From Endothia cerciana (Eukaryota; Ascomycota; Sordariomycetes; Diaporthales; Cryphonectriaceae): DNA of 64,000 nucleotides. The DNA is taken from NCBI GenBank assembly GCA_026119935.1, contig JALRMH010000075.1, positions 46,805 through 110,804 on the forward strand. Direction: 5' to 3'. The stretch's first letter is position 1, and the number at the start of each line of letters is the position of its first letter. A program made the position numbers and the translations under genes. Shown piece by piece: positions 1-9,013 of the stretch. The notes under the pieces are model-generated. The model made no database searches. It had not been told where the DNA came from and saw only the letters and a list, made by a program, of their open reading frames with translations.

Positions 1-69
1 ATAGGTTTTCCCTGCAGGTGGGCGCGAGCTCTCCTCGTAGGTAGTTTATTACTTGGGCCGTTTAGATTT

Positions 70-191
70 ATTTAAACCAAATGATTTATTATTCTTATTT
101 TGAATTATTTATTTTTATTTAATTTTTTTTTATTCCGAAGGAGGTTTCGCCTCATATTCATGGGTTTATTTACAAGATAAATCTGACCGCT
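70..191 (+). other. nad2: possible nad2 coding sequence in a shifted frame
   Basis: A reading frame one base out of register with the following exon ends in [11 protein letters not shown], just where the nad2 family has a short polar stretch before [10 protein letters not shown]. This may be upstream nad2 coding sequence joined through a frameshift near the repeated attaatta at about position 195, or the end of an intron. The match is short and I cannot decide between these. Confidence 0.3.
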
Positions 192-401
192 ATGATACAA
201 TTAATTAGTCAATTAAAAGGATATTTTTATATAAACCCTATCTTATCTTTAAGTTTTGCAATTACTATCTTTTCATTTGTGGGTATTCCACCTTTAATAG
301 GATTTTTTGCCAAACAAATGGTTTTAAGTGCAGCTTTAGATAATGGTTATATATTCTTATCATTCATTGCCATACTTACTAGTGTAATAGGAGCAGTATA
401 T
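192..401 (+). CDS. nad2: NADH dehydrogenase subunit 2, internal exon (5' part outside the window)
   Basis: Subunit of the membrane arm of respiratory complex I. The 70 codons contain [39 protein letters not shown] and LTSVIGAVY, which are diagnostic nad2 segments with two membrane helices. The exon stops after GAVY at a TAT codon, directly followed by the group II 5' signal gtgcg. Translation resumes at 3216 with YLNIIKEIFF, the expected continuation. The start is set at the first codon that clearly matches the family; earlier exons must lie before position 1 of the window. Confidence 0.85.
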
Positions 402-2048
402 GTGCGCCCTTTAATTAATATAATGCCCGGGTCACTAAACCCTCTCTCTGAAACGTTGAGAGATAAATCAATCAACTTATCCGATTTCGAAATGAATAGG
501 GGAGTGAAGCATGTTGATAAAGGCTCAAAAAATCTTAACTATAGAGATATTAGAGCCGAGGTACTTCTTTCTCATGTAAAATTTAACCTTCGGGTCAACC
601 ACGCACCAGTTAAATCGAAAATAGTTTATTCGATTTTACAGAAAATATATCTAAAAAATATACTTAAATATATAGTTTCTTTCTGTAGGCCAGAGATAAT
701 ATATCTAACGAAGTTTGCTAAAAGAAAGATATCAGACATTATATTAAGAACTGGGGATCTCCTAAGGGAAGTAATTCCTAAAATAAGTTTTAGACTTATT
801 TCTTCTAAATTAGAAGGGAGACGGAGTTTTCGTAGTATCCACTTTGATGGTGGAGAAGGGAAACGGAATCTAATCAATAAGTTAAGTTCGGTCCGCTGAA
901 CATCGCCCCAACTATTAAGCTGGTGGTGATCTTTCACTCTTTCCCCTTTCTCGCTTTGCGGTCAGGGTCTGCGTAAGCTAGGAACGGGTGGAAAACCTCT
1001 ATTAGTACGAACAGAGTTGATTGTTAAGTCAACTCAAAGGACTATACCTCTGCAGGGTGCTTCGCTCCCTTGCTTAGCAGGTATAAGATTATTTAATAAT
1101 CCAACTAAAAGATTTATTTCAGACGTAACCACACACAAAATAGAATCAGGCGGCCTACTATATTTTTCTTTAAACCCTTGATTTATAACTGGCTTCACAG
1201 ATGGTGAAGGTAGTTTTGGTAATTTTCTTCAAAAATCCACTACATCTAGATTAGGATTAACTATTATTCCACTTTTTCAAATAGGACTGCATAAAAAAGA
1301 TGAGCAGTTATTAAGAGATATTCAGGGAAATTTAGGTGGAATAGGTTCAATATCTTATGGACAAAATATGGTTTATTTAAAAGTACAATCTTTAAAACAA
1401 ATTTTAACTGTGATAATTCCTCATTTCGACAAATACCCTTTAATAACTAAAAAGCAAGCTGATTATCTTTTATTTAGAGAAATAGTAGTGATGATGGGAC
1501 GAGGAGAACATCTAAACAAAGATAACCTTCAAACCATTGTGAATATTAAAGCTTCACTGAATTTAGGTTTATCCGAAGAGTTAAAGGTAGCTTTTCCTGA
1601 AACTGTGGCTGTTCCTCGTCCACTTGTGGATTACTCAAAAATTTCAGATCCTGAGTGAATCGCGGGTTTTGTTTCAGCTGAAGGTTGTTTCTACATTGGT
1701 CTATGAAAAGAACCGGGTAGACGGTTGAGAGTAAAGGTAGCAGCAAAGTTTCTAATAGCTCAACATAGTCGTGATGAGCTGTTAATGAGGAGTTTAGTTG
1801 ATTATTTTGGGTGTGGTAAGTATTGTAGCAAAAAAGATAGTGGGGAATTTGTAGTTATAAAATTATCTGATATCACTGAAAAAATCCTTCCGTTTTTTAA
1901 TAAGCATGTTATAAGAGGTGTTAAATCCTTGGATTTTCAGGATTGATGTAAAGTAGTCGAACTAATGAAGGCTAAAAAACATTTAACTTTGGAGGGATTA
2001 GATCAAATTAGTAAAATCAAAGCTGGTATTAACAAGGGTAGGAAATAA
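402..2048 (+). CDS. LAGLIDADG homing endonuclease read through from nad2 exon
   Basis: With TGA as Trp, the frame opened by the nad2 exon at 192 stays open through the start of the intron to TAA at 2046-2048 (about 618 codons including exon). The first 250 intron codons match no known domain. The endonuclease part starts near 1165. Motif 1 is [13 protein letters not shown] (about 1170-1215) and motif 2 is [12 protein letters not shown] (about 1660-1695), each followed by a standard single-chain LAGLIDADG half ending in [11 protein letters not shown]. Fusion to the upstream exon is common for group I intron HEGs but unusual for a group II intron. Both acidic motif residues (the E before G) are present, so cleavage activity is possible. 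Confidence 0.85.
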
Positions 2049-2847
2049 ATTAGCATTAAGGCAGGTCCATCTTGCTTTAAGGGAAGTACAAAGCATGACA
2101 GGCGTATCTTGAATGATAGTAGGTGATCTTGAGCTTAAAAATTTTGGAGGTTATCTTGATAAATTTCTATTTGCATCTGAGATGGCTAAGCCTCTTTGAT
2201 TTGTCAATCTTTTACTAACTCCCCTCGATATTTACTTGTACGAATTAAATAAAGAATTTTCTTATTCACCTATCTTTAATTATTCTAACGTCTCCCATAT
2301 GAAATTAGGTAGAAAATTTTTATATACTCGTTGTTCAGATCAAATTTTAGTGGGTCTTTCAGGTAGTTATAAGGATGCGGTAGATATAAGAAAATTACTT
2401 TTTGATTTTTTACAAAAAAAACGAAATTTTACTTTAAATACAGATAAAATAAAAATAATCCATTTAAATAGTAATTACGCGGAATTTTTAGGATATTCTA
2501 TAACTGTTCCTTCTTATCCTAAATTAATTATACCTAAAAAGGTAATTAAGGAATGACTGATTAAGAGTGGATTAGCTAATCAAAAGGGTAAACCAAAATA
2601 TGTGGGTAAATGGATTTATCTGTCTGATGCTGAAATTGTAGACCGTTTTAATAATTTCATTTGAGATCTGTTCGAGTACTACAAGATGGGAGAAAATAGA
2701 AGGGATCTACATGAGAGTATTTATATTATAAAATATTCTTTTTTTCACACAATTGCAGCAAAACATAGAATGAACTTAAAACAAGTGATAAAAAAGTATA
2801 CTTTTGATAAAATTAATCTTAAATTAAAAGTCTGTTCCGCTTCTTAG
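2049..2847 (+). pseudogene. degenerate group II intron reverse transcriptase-maturase remnant
   Basis: A frame different from the LAGLIDADG gene reads LALREVQSMTGVSWMIVGDL and YLYELNKEF, then FLYTRCSDQILVG, FLGYSI and finally NRRDLHESIYIIKYSFFHTIAAKH. In order these correspond to the RT palm, the YADD region, the strand after it and the maturase X domain of group II intron proteins. The catalytic YADD is replaced by CSDQ, so reverse transcription should be dead. The N-terminal RT blocks are absent, the LAGLIDADG gene occupying that place. The X domain looks the best preserved part and could still help splicing; that is inference. Confidence 0.8.
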
Positions 2848-3071
2848 CCTCCGGCCACCCCTCCCCCCCTTCCATCGAACGGCGAGCTTAGGCCTAATAA
2901 ATTAGTGATGGAAGGTGGGCGAAAAGTTAGATTCTCTTCTTCAGGATGGCTACCCCCTTGAAGTAGGCAGTCGTGTTCGGTAGCTACATCCTTACCTTCT
3001 TAGTTATTTACCCGAAGAGGATTCGTTTGCTAAATAAATCTTAGTCCTTAAAATGTTCTAGGTTGATTCGA

Positions 3072-3105
3072 GAGCCGTATGCGGGGAAACTCGCACGTAC
3101 GGATC
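3072..3105 (+). other. group II intron domain V (nad2 intron)
   Basis: A 34-nt hairpin beginning gagccgtatgc, with a ggaa-type loop and closing gcacgtacgg. It is the catalytic domain V and closely resembles the two rns copies at 57956 and 60602. Confidence 0.85.
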
Positions 3106-3215
3106 GGAGGGAGCGTTCTCGATGCCTTAAGTAAGTTAAGATATGATTGCACTTATATACGATTGTGTTACAAAGTGTAGCTTAATCTACTTAAGGTACT
3201 AGTCTGCGACCCAAC

Positions 3216-3521
3216 TACTTAAATATAATAAAAGAAATTTTTTTTTTCTCGGCTACTCCAGAATATAAATTAAATCCATGATTAACTAGTGGGGAGGGGG
3301 GTTACGCCGGCCTTAAAGGTCGTATTTATGTGGCAGGCGGTAAAATTTCGAATAGAAATAGAATTGAATCTATTAGATTTAATCATAATAATATAGTTAT
3401 GTCCTCTGCATTGAGTGTAACAATTTCTGTACTGACATTGATAATATTATTGTTCATATTCATAAATAAAGAGTGATTAAGTATGGCTACCATATTGGTA
3501 GGTTTTTTATTTAATTCTTAA
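3216..3521 (+). CDS. nad2: NADH dehydrogenase subunit 2, terminal exon
   Basis: 102 codons running YLNIIKEIFF, then TPEYKLNPW, then VMSSALSVTISVLTLIILLFIF and NKEWLSMATILVGFLFNS, the typical nad2 C-terminus, with TAA at 3519-3521. A GC-rich stretch at about 3290-3345 encodes an extra Gly-rich segment (GEGGYAGLKGRIYVAGGK) in frame and looks like an in-frame hairpin insertion. The stop is immediately followed by the nad3 ATG with no spacer, as in many fungal mitochondria. Confidence 0.87.
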
Positions 3522-4130
3522 ATGAGTTCAATGACGTTATTTATATTATTCGTATGCATTATAGCTGTTTTATTTCTAACATTAAATTTATTATTTGCAC
3601 CGCATAACCCCTATGCAGAGAAATTTTCCAGTTTTGAGTGCGGGTTCCACAGTTTCTTAGGGCAGAATAGATCGCAGTTTAACGTAAAGTTTTTTATATT
3701 TGGTTTAGTATTTCTATTATTCGATCTAGAAATTACTTTAGTCTTCCCTTTCGCGGTTAGCCAGTCGAATAATGAGGTTTATGGGTTAATAATTGTATTA
3801 ATCTTTTTAGTTATTATTACTATAGGTTTTATTTTCGAGTTAGGTAAGGGGGCGCTTAAATTTGAAAGTAAACAGAACGGTTCTGATTTAAATATAAATA
3901 GAACTACCCCGCAGGGGGAGTTCCACCCGGGGGGTGGAACTAGTTCCCCCCGCAGGGGGAACTCCCCTCTGGGAAGTTCTAATATTTCTTTCCTTGGTTC
4001 CTCTAGAAAAATCTCCGAGGTAGGTAAAATTTCAAAAAGAAATTATACGGTTTTAGTTCCGAGAAGTTTTCGTAATTTAGGGGGAGTGGTGTTATCTACC
4101 CATTCCCCCTCCCCCCTTTTTCATTATTAA
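3522..4130 (+). CDS. nad3: NADH dehydrogenase subunit 3 (copy 1, likely functional, with extended tail)
   Basis: Complex I membrane-arm subunit. The ATG abuts the nad2 stop. The protein begins [11 protein letters not shown], contains [34 protein letters not shown] and ends its family-homologous part at ELGKGALKFESKQN, near codon 125. About 80 further residues up to the stop, interrupted by a GC-rich hairpin near 3905-3975, are not part of normal nad3. They resemble a linker into the GIY-YIG gene that follows in the next frame. Unlike copies 2 and 3 it lacks the GC insertion after NRS and has no internal stop, so it is taken as the working gene. Confidence 0.9.
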   Translation: MSSMTLFILFVCIIAVLFLTLNLLFAPHNPYAEKFSSFECGFHSFLGQNRSQFNVKFFIFGLVFLLFDLEITLVFPFAVSQSNNEVYGLIIVLIFLVIITIGFIFELGKGALKFESKQNGSDLNINRTTPQGEFHPGGGTSSPRRGNSPLGSSNISFLGSSRKISEVGKISKRNYTVLVPRSFRNLGGVVLSTHSPSPLFHY

Positions 4131-4941
4131 AAGGAGGTTTTCTGTATCACCTAAAAAAGTTTACCTTGACGCTGATAAATGTAAAGTTGAAATTCTACAA
4201 GAAAATAAAAGATTAACTGGAATTTACCGATGAATAAATATTTCGAATGGTAAATCTTATATAGGTTCAGCTATTAATTTAAGTGAAAGATTTCTTAATT
4301 ATTTTAATATAAATCACTTAATTAGAAATGATTCTATGTCTATTTGTAGGGCTTTAATTAAATACGGTTATTCATCATTTCGACTAGAAATACTCGAATA
4401 TTGTGATCCTGATAAAAGGTTTGACCGGGAAAATTTTTATATAGATAAATGTCAACCTGAGTATAATATAGTAAAGTTTGCTAATACTATGCCCACCCGC
4501 TTAGGTAGAATAGTCAGTGAAGAATCTAAACTTAAAGCTAGAATGAGCAACTCTAGAGTAGAAGTTTCCGTTACGGATGTTTTAACAGGTGAAGAGACTA
4601 TCTACCCTTCAGTTAATGCTGCCGCGGACGCATTAGGTATAGGAAGCGGAGTAATTTTCATGTGCTTTAAGAGAAAGAATCCGGATAAGCCTTATAAAAA
4701 CAAGTATATTTTTAAAAAACTAGAAACCATAACTAAATTACAAAAACCTGAACAGGATACTGAAAAGTGAAAGGCAGGGGTAATGATAGAGGTGTTAGAT
4801 CTTTCTACTAATACCACAAGTGTTTATCCTTCTATTCGAGAGGCTAGTAGAAATTTAAATACGGAGCATTCTACTTTACGTAAATGTATGGAGAAGTCTA
4901 AACCCTATCTAGGTAGATATGTCTTAAAAAGAAAAATTTAG
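4131..4941 (+). CDS. GIY-YIG homing endonuclease behind nad3 copy 1
   Basis: The frame reads LTGIYRWINISNGKSYIGSA (GIY and YIG motifs about 4216-4270), followed by LSERFLNYF, CRALIKYGYSSFRLEILEYC with the catalytic-region Arg and Glu context, and REN..YNIVKFANT. After this come two NUMOD-type DNA-binding segments with the pattern YPSVNAAADALG and YPSIREASRNL. It ends TAG 4939-4941. The frame is +1 to the nad3 tail; one indel in the C-run near 4110-4120 would fuse them. No group I core lies between this gene and the next nad3 copy, so it is not a normal intron HEG. Confidence 0.82.
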
Positions 4942-5040
4942 TGTAATGTAGTTTTGTCTGCATATATACAACAGCCTCTCATAATTAAATCGGAGCTGTA
5001 TTAGTTAATATTTTTACTTGCACATAAATAGGTTGTACGA

Positions 5041-5515
5041 TGTGGGTTTCATAGTTTCTTGGGGCAAAACAGATCTGCTTTGCACCCACAGGGGGAGATC
5101 AACCCCCTGCGTAGCTCGCTACGCAGGGGGTGGATCTCAATTTAATGTAAAGTTCTTTGTGTTTGGGCTTTTATTTTTGCTTTTCGACCTGGAAATTACT
5201 TTAGTTTTTCCTTTCGCAATTAGCCAATCCAATAATGAAATTTATGGATTAATAATAGTATTAATCTTTTTGGTTATAATTACTATAGGTTTTGTCTACG
5301 AGCTTGGAAAGGGGGCGCTTAAAATAGATAGTAAACAAAACTTATCTGATTTAAGTCGTAACTCTACTAATAGTACAATTTCCTATTTAGGTAAAGGTAA
5401 AACTAATTTAAACCGTCACGGTGGGTTGTGCCTAAATGGCACAACCCACCCTCACTCCCCTAGACTATATTCTACGTGCTTGTCTAGTACCTTAAATAGG
5501 CTAGGGGTGAGGTGA
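5041..5515 (+). pseudogene. nad3: nad3 3' part, displaced copy 2
   Basis: Starts abruptly at the CGFHSF codons (tgtgggtttcatag) and continues through FNVKFFVFGLLFLLFDLEITLVFPFAISQ to ELGKGALKIDSKQN. It is the same segment as copy 1 from codon CGF onward but clearly diverged. It has no 5' half. A 61-nt GC hairpin after the RS codons shifts the frame. Its tail runs towards the next GIY-YIG gene, as in copy 1. Confidence 0.85.
5077..5137 (+). repeat. GC double-hairpin insertion in nad3 copy 2
   Basis: 61 nt between agatct and ggatct, built around ccccctgcgtagctcgcta and its complement acgcaggggg. The undisrupted site in nad3 copy 1 reads agatcgcagttt. A nearly identical 60-nt insertion sits at the same codon in copy 3. 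Confidence 0.85.
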
Positions 5516-5554
5516 TACTCCACATTGTACTCTAAAAGAAAGGATTTCCGCTAC

Positions 5555-6860
5555 GCACAAAAAAATCGTATTATCTGCCGGATTAGATAGTAAACTTTCA
5601 GATGAAAATCCTTTTACTATTGTTAGTAGTTTCTTAAAAAAATATCCTGATATTGAAACAGCTAAGAACTATATTACGTTTGAGCTTATTAATTCTATTC
5701 AAGGTGATCCTAAAAGAGACAACTTTAATACTACGAAGGCTGAATTTGATATTTTACGAAATATTAAACCCAAGGGGTTTAATTTTCCATTAAAAGAGGA
5801 AGCCCTGGAGGATTTAAAACTAACCATTGGTGATAAATTACTTAGCAATAAAAATAGAGGTTCAATAAAGGCGGGAGTTTATATATTTACCGATAAATTA
5901 AACGGCTATAGCTATGTTGGCTCTTCAACTCAGATAGCTGATAGACTACTAAAAAAATTATTTAGGAAACAATAGAAAGAATAGGAAAATAGATATAGTA
6001 TTAAAAGAACTAAATTTAGATAACTTTTATTTAGATGTATATATTTTACCTGATAGTATGCTCAAGTATAAAGATACTTCTAAATTAAAAAGTTTAGTTC
6101 TGCCCCCCCTCGCTACGCAGGGGCCCCTTCGCTACGCAGGGGAAGTTCTATTTTTAGAGCAATATTATATATTATATTTTAACCCTGAATATAATTCACT
6201 AAAAGTAGCAGGTTCAACCTTAGAACCTGAGCCAGAAACCTTACTAAAAATGAGACTTAACAATCCTCGTCGAATAAAAGTCTCCTTCACGGATATCTCA
6301 ACTAACGTTGAAACGGTTTATGATTCTATAATAGCCGCAGGTAAAGCGTTAGCAAAGCGTCCTTCGCAAATTAGTGAGTATATAAGGGCAGGAAGAAAGA
6401 AGCCTTTTTTAAATAAATATATTATAAAAAAGATCGTGGTCGAACTTCCTTTAAAGGTTAAATCATCTGATAAACTCGGTACAGGGGTCGAAGTATTAGA
6501 TTTAACCACTAATGAGAAAACTAACTACTCTTCGATGAGAAAGGCTGCTTTAGCCTTAAATATAAGTCCTGCTTCAGTTCAAAATTATCTTTTTAATGGT
6601 AAGCTTACCAAGATAGATACGTATTTAGTAAGAATAATGTGGAAGAAGATGTAGTCGTTATAAAAGAAACTAAACAAATAGCGAGAAATAGTATAGAAGT
6701 AACAGATATACAAAACTCAAATAGCGTTACGATTTATTCATCAATGCTAGAAGCAAGTAGAGCTCTTGATTGCAGTAACGGGGCTATTCCTAAATACCTT
6801 AATAAATGTTCAACTAATAGAAAGCCATTTAAAGGAAGATATTTAATTAATAAGCTTTAA
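5555..6860 (+). pseudogene. broken GIY-YIG endonuclease behind nad3 copy 2
   Basis: An N-terminal region, KAGVYIFTDKLNGYSYVGSS (GIY-YIG, about 5870-5930) and NUMOD-like repeats (VYDSIIAAGKALA, NYSSMRKAALALN, IYSSMLEASRALD) identify the family. It is decayed. A CGCTACGCACAAAAA-type insertion at about 5551-5566 separates it from the nad3 frame. One extra A in the run near 5950 and a missing A near 6632 break the frame, and a 48-nt GC hairpin (6102-6149) adds 16 codons in frame. It is probably an older relative of the HEG at 4131. Confidence 0.8.
6102..6149 (+). repeat. GC hairpin insertion inside GIY-YIG pseudogene
   Basis: 48 nt holding two cgctacgcagggg units. Both ends carry AGTTCT (6096-6101 and 6144-6149), which looks like a 6-bp target duplication. 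The length is a multiple of three, so the frame survives. Confidence 0.8.
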
Positions 6861-7120
6861 ATTATGTTAAAATCTACTACCACGGTTTCAGCTGGTGCCA
6901 CTACTAGTTTTTAGTATTTGTTATGATTGGTTTCTTGAGCAGAAAATTAAGATTTAACTTCGCTTCATTGCTTCACACCTCCGGTGGGTATCTTACCTAG
7001 TTAGCCATCTGAAGGAGAAGGGGAAGGGTAGGGGAGGAGGCCCCCCCCCCTCAAGGAATTGAGAGGAGACCTCAAAGGGTTATTAGGTAATCTAATAACC
7101 ACCTCCTTTAGCTATTACCG
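6861..7120 (+). other. spacer with no recognisable gene
   Basis: AT-rich sequence with poly-C/poly-G runs near 7020-7050. I see no coding or RNA gene signal. Confidence 0.5.
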
Positions 7121-7170
7121 TTTCTTCGCTCCGCGACCCCCTTTCATCGAACGTAGTGATGAAAGGAGGG
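7121..7170 (+). repeat. dispersed hairpin repeat (cttcgctccgcgacc family)
   Basis: Reads cttcgctccgcgaccccc, then ctttcatcga, a short loop and gatgaaaggaggg, which can fold on itself. Near-identical copies occur at 25410-25458 and 53519-53568. Confidence 0.8.
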
Positions 7171-7230
7171 ATTATAAGTTTAATAATAGTTTTATTTATC
7201 TTTATGAACCGCGAATGATTAAGTATGGGT
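7171..7230 (+). pseudogene. nad2: second copy of nad2 C-terminal region, 5' piece
   Basis: Twenty codons reading LIIVLFIFMNREWLSMG, homologous to nad2 just before its last ten residues. It starts directly after the dispersed hairpin repeat, and the rest of nad2 is missing upstream. It is interrupted after the GGT codon by a group I intron and resumes at 8981. Confidence 0.8.
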
Positions 7231-7750
7231 ACCTTTATCCTCCTGTTCTTCTTATGTGCTAAGAAGCACTTTGCTCGTAATTTATTACTGCTATCAAATA
7301 CAAATCCCCCGGTGGCTACGCCGCCGGTGGGCGCTGTCGCCTGAACTTTATCAGATACTTCTTATCTAACAAGCTCTCATTCTCAACTCTTTAGTGCATA
7401 TAACCGATTGTTAGGTACTCGTGGTTTGGTTGCCTCTGTTTGTAAAGATAGTGCTGTGCGTACGTCACGATTATCTTCAACCATTCCACAACAAACGCTC
7501 TGGTACTCATCGAAACATAATAAGATTCTCCCTATCTCACCTTGATTTATTACAGGTTTTACAGATGCAGAAGGTTGTTTCAATGTAGGACCGCTACGCA
7601 CAAAAAAATCCCAACGGTAAGTGATATATCCGACCCTTATTCCAGATAAAAGTTCACTCAAGAGATAATTTATTATTAAAAGGTATTAAAGATTATTTTG
7701 GAGGTATAGGTAATATATATACTACAAGTAAGGATTCAAAGTTATTGGTA

Positions 7751-7797
7751 AGATCCACCCCCGCAAGCTTGCGGGGGGGGGGAGGGTGGATCTTTGG
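7751..7797 (+). repeat. GC hairpin insertion (ccccgcaagcttgcgggg family)
   Basis: A palindrome centred on the HindIII-like aagctt, flanked by agatcc and ggatct. It lies inside the LAGLIDADG pseudogene. Confidence 0.8.
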
Positions 7798-8016
7798 ATG
7801 AAATCTTAAAAATCGTTTTGCATTTCGATAACTACCCTTTAATAAGTAAAAAAAGATCCGATTTCATATTATTTAAGCAAATAATCCATAAAGTAGTTGA
7901 AGGGGAACATTTATCAGCTAAGGGATTGCAAGAAATTGTTAATATCCGTAGCGCGATAAATTTAGGTTTATCTGATTCCTTGAAGACTATTTTCCCTAAT
8001 ACTGTCCCTGTTTCTA

Positions 8017-8060
8017 GACCCACCCGGGCCCCCGGGTTGGTCTCCCCTTGCGGGTCGACC
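8017..8060 (+). repeat. GC hairpin insertion (cccgggcccccggg / gggtcgacc family)
   Basis: Shares its sequence with 47551-47665 (same orientation) and, inverted, with 30696-30740. It sits between the two halves of the LAGLIDADG pseudogene. Confidence 0.8.
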
Positions 8061-8980
8061 TATGTTAGAAGATATTACTATCCCTCACCCTGAATGGATG
8101 GCTGGTTTTGTTTCAGGTGAGGGTTGTTTCTTAGTTCAAACGGCTAAATACGGTAAAAGTAAGTTAGATGGAGTTTCATTAAGCTTTAAGGTATCTCAAC
8201 ATTTGAGAGATGAGTTACTGTTAAGGTCATTTATTTCTTTTTTTGGGGGTGTGGTCTATTTAATTACCATGGTGGAAAGAGCAAGTTAGGGTCGGGGGTA
8301 TTTGTTGTTAGAAAATTTTCAGATATCTCAGATAAAATACTTCCGTTTTTTAAAGATCATGAGATAAGAGGTATTAAAAAAGAGGATTTTGAAGACTGAG
8401 TTAGAGTAGCCGAATTAATTAAATCTAAGGCTCATCTAACCGAAGACGGAGTTGAGAAGATCCGTGAGATAAAATCCGGTATGAATACATTAAGATAATT
8501 TCTAGGTGGCGGCAGTTTAAGGAGGAAAGAAGCCAACTTTACTTAGAGAGGCGGTCAAGGTCTCCTTGTATTTATAGTACTTAGCCGAGATGCAATAGGT
8601 TGCCCAAAAAATTTATCAATAATAGGTAAATTTTTCAAAAATATTGGATTAATTGCAAGAATATCGACACCCCGATGTTTATTTGATAATTTGCAGCGAA
8701 GTTTATCTTAGCTTTATTATTAGAGAGATTTCTAATTAATAGTACTCATTCTAAATATATAAGATAAAAACGTTCAACGACTATTAGGTGAGTAAAGCTA
8801 ACAATAATCCTATATAAAGATCCAACACTTACCTTTTAATATGACATTACTGATAATGAGTATCAGATCTGATCTCTAATAATTGTCAGTTAATTAATAC
8901 TAAGTAGTGATAACATAGTCTGAACAATATAGTAATATATTGAAAGATTAATTATAGTTAATTAATCATTAATACCCTTG

Positions 8981-9013
8981 ACCATATTGGTACAATTTTT
9001 ATTTAATTCTTAA
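8981..9013 (+). pseudogene. nad2: second copy of nad2 C-terminal region, 3' piece
   Basis: Eleven codons, TILVQFLFNS plus TAA, matching the last codons of nad2 at 3489-3521. They are followed immediately by the nad3 copy 3 ATG, so the nad2-nad3 junction itself is duplicated. Confidence 0.8.

Larger units (their letters stand above)
402..3215 (+). other. group II intron in nad2
   Basis: The intron begins gtgcg at 402 and ends in ..ccaac (AC, the AY rule). A near-canonical domain V lies at 3072-3105, beginning gagccgtatgc and closing gcacgtacgg. Removing 402-3215 joins GAVY to YLNIIKEIFF in frame. It carries a LAGLIDADG gene read in frame from the exon and, after it, the remains of a group II reverse transcriptase/maturase. 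Splicing would have to rely on a residual maturase, a host factor or another maturase acting in trans. Confidence 0.85.
7534..8498 (+). pseudogene. broken LAGLIDADG endonuclease in nad2 tail intron
   Basis: Motif 1 is [13 protein letters not shown] (about 7540-7585) and motif 2 WMAGFVSGEGCF (about 8095-8130). The body includes FQIKVHSRDNLLLKGIKDYFGGIG and FDNYPLISKKRSDFILFKQ, and it ends KSGMNTLR at TAA 8496-8498. It is broken by a cgctacgcacaaaaaa insertion (about 7593), by GC hairpins at 7751-7797 and 8017-8060, and by a frameshift near 8260. Confidence 0.85.
7231..8980 (+). other. group I intron in the nad2 tail copy
   Basis: Removal joins LSMG to TILVQFLFNS in frame, with T before the 5' junction and G at the 3' end. 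Core-like segments are cgttcaacgactattagg (about 8779) and acatagtctgaac (about 8911). The intron carries a broken LAGLIDADG gene. The functional nad2 copy at 3216-3521 has no intron at this site. Confidence 0.75.

Noticed and set aside
402..1160. Twintron: a group I intron around the LAGLIDADG gene inside the nad2 group II intron
   Set aside because: I could not find group I core segments (such as gatatagtc or a matching partner) in 402-2100, and the HEG frame is continuous with the exon.
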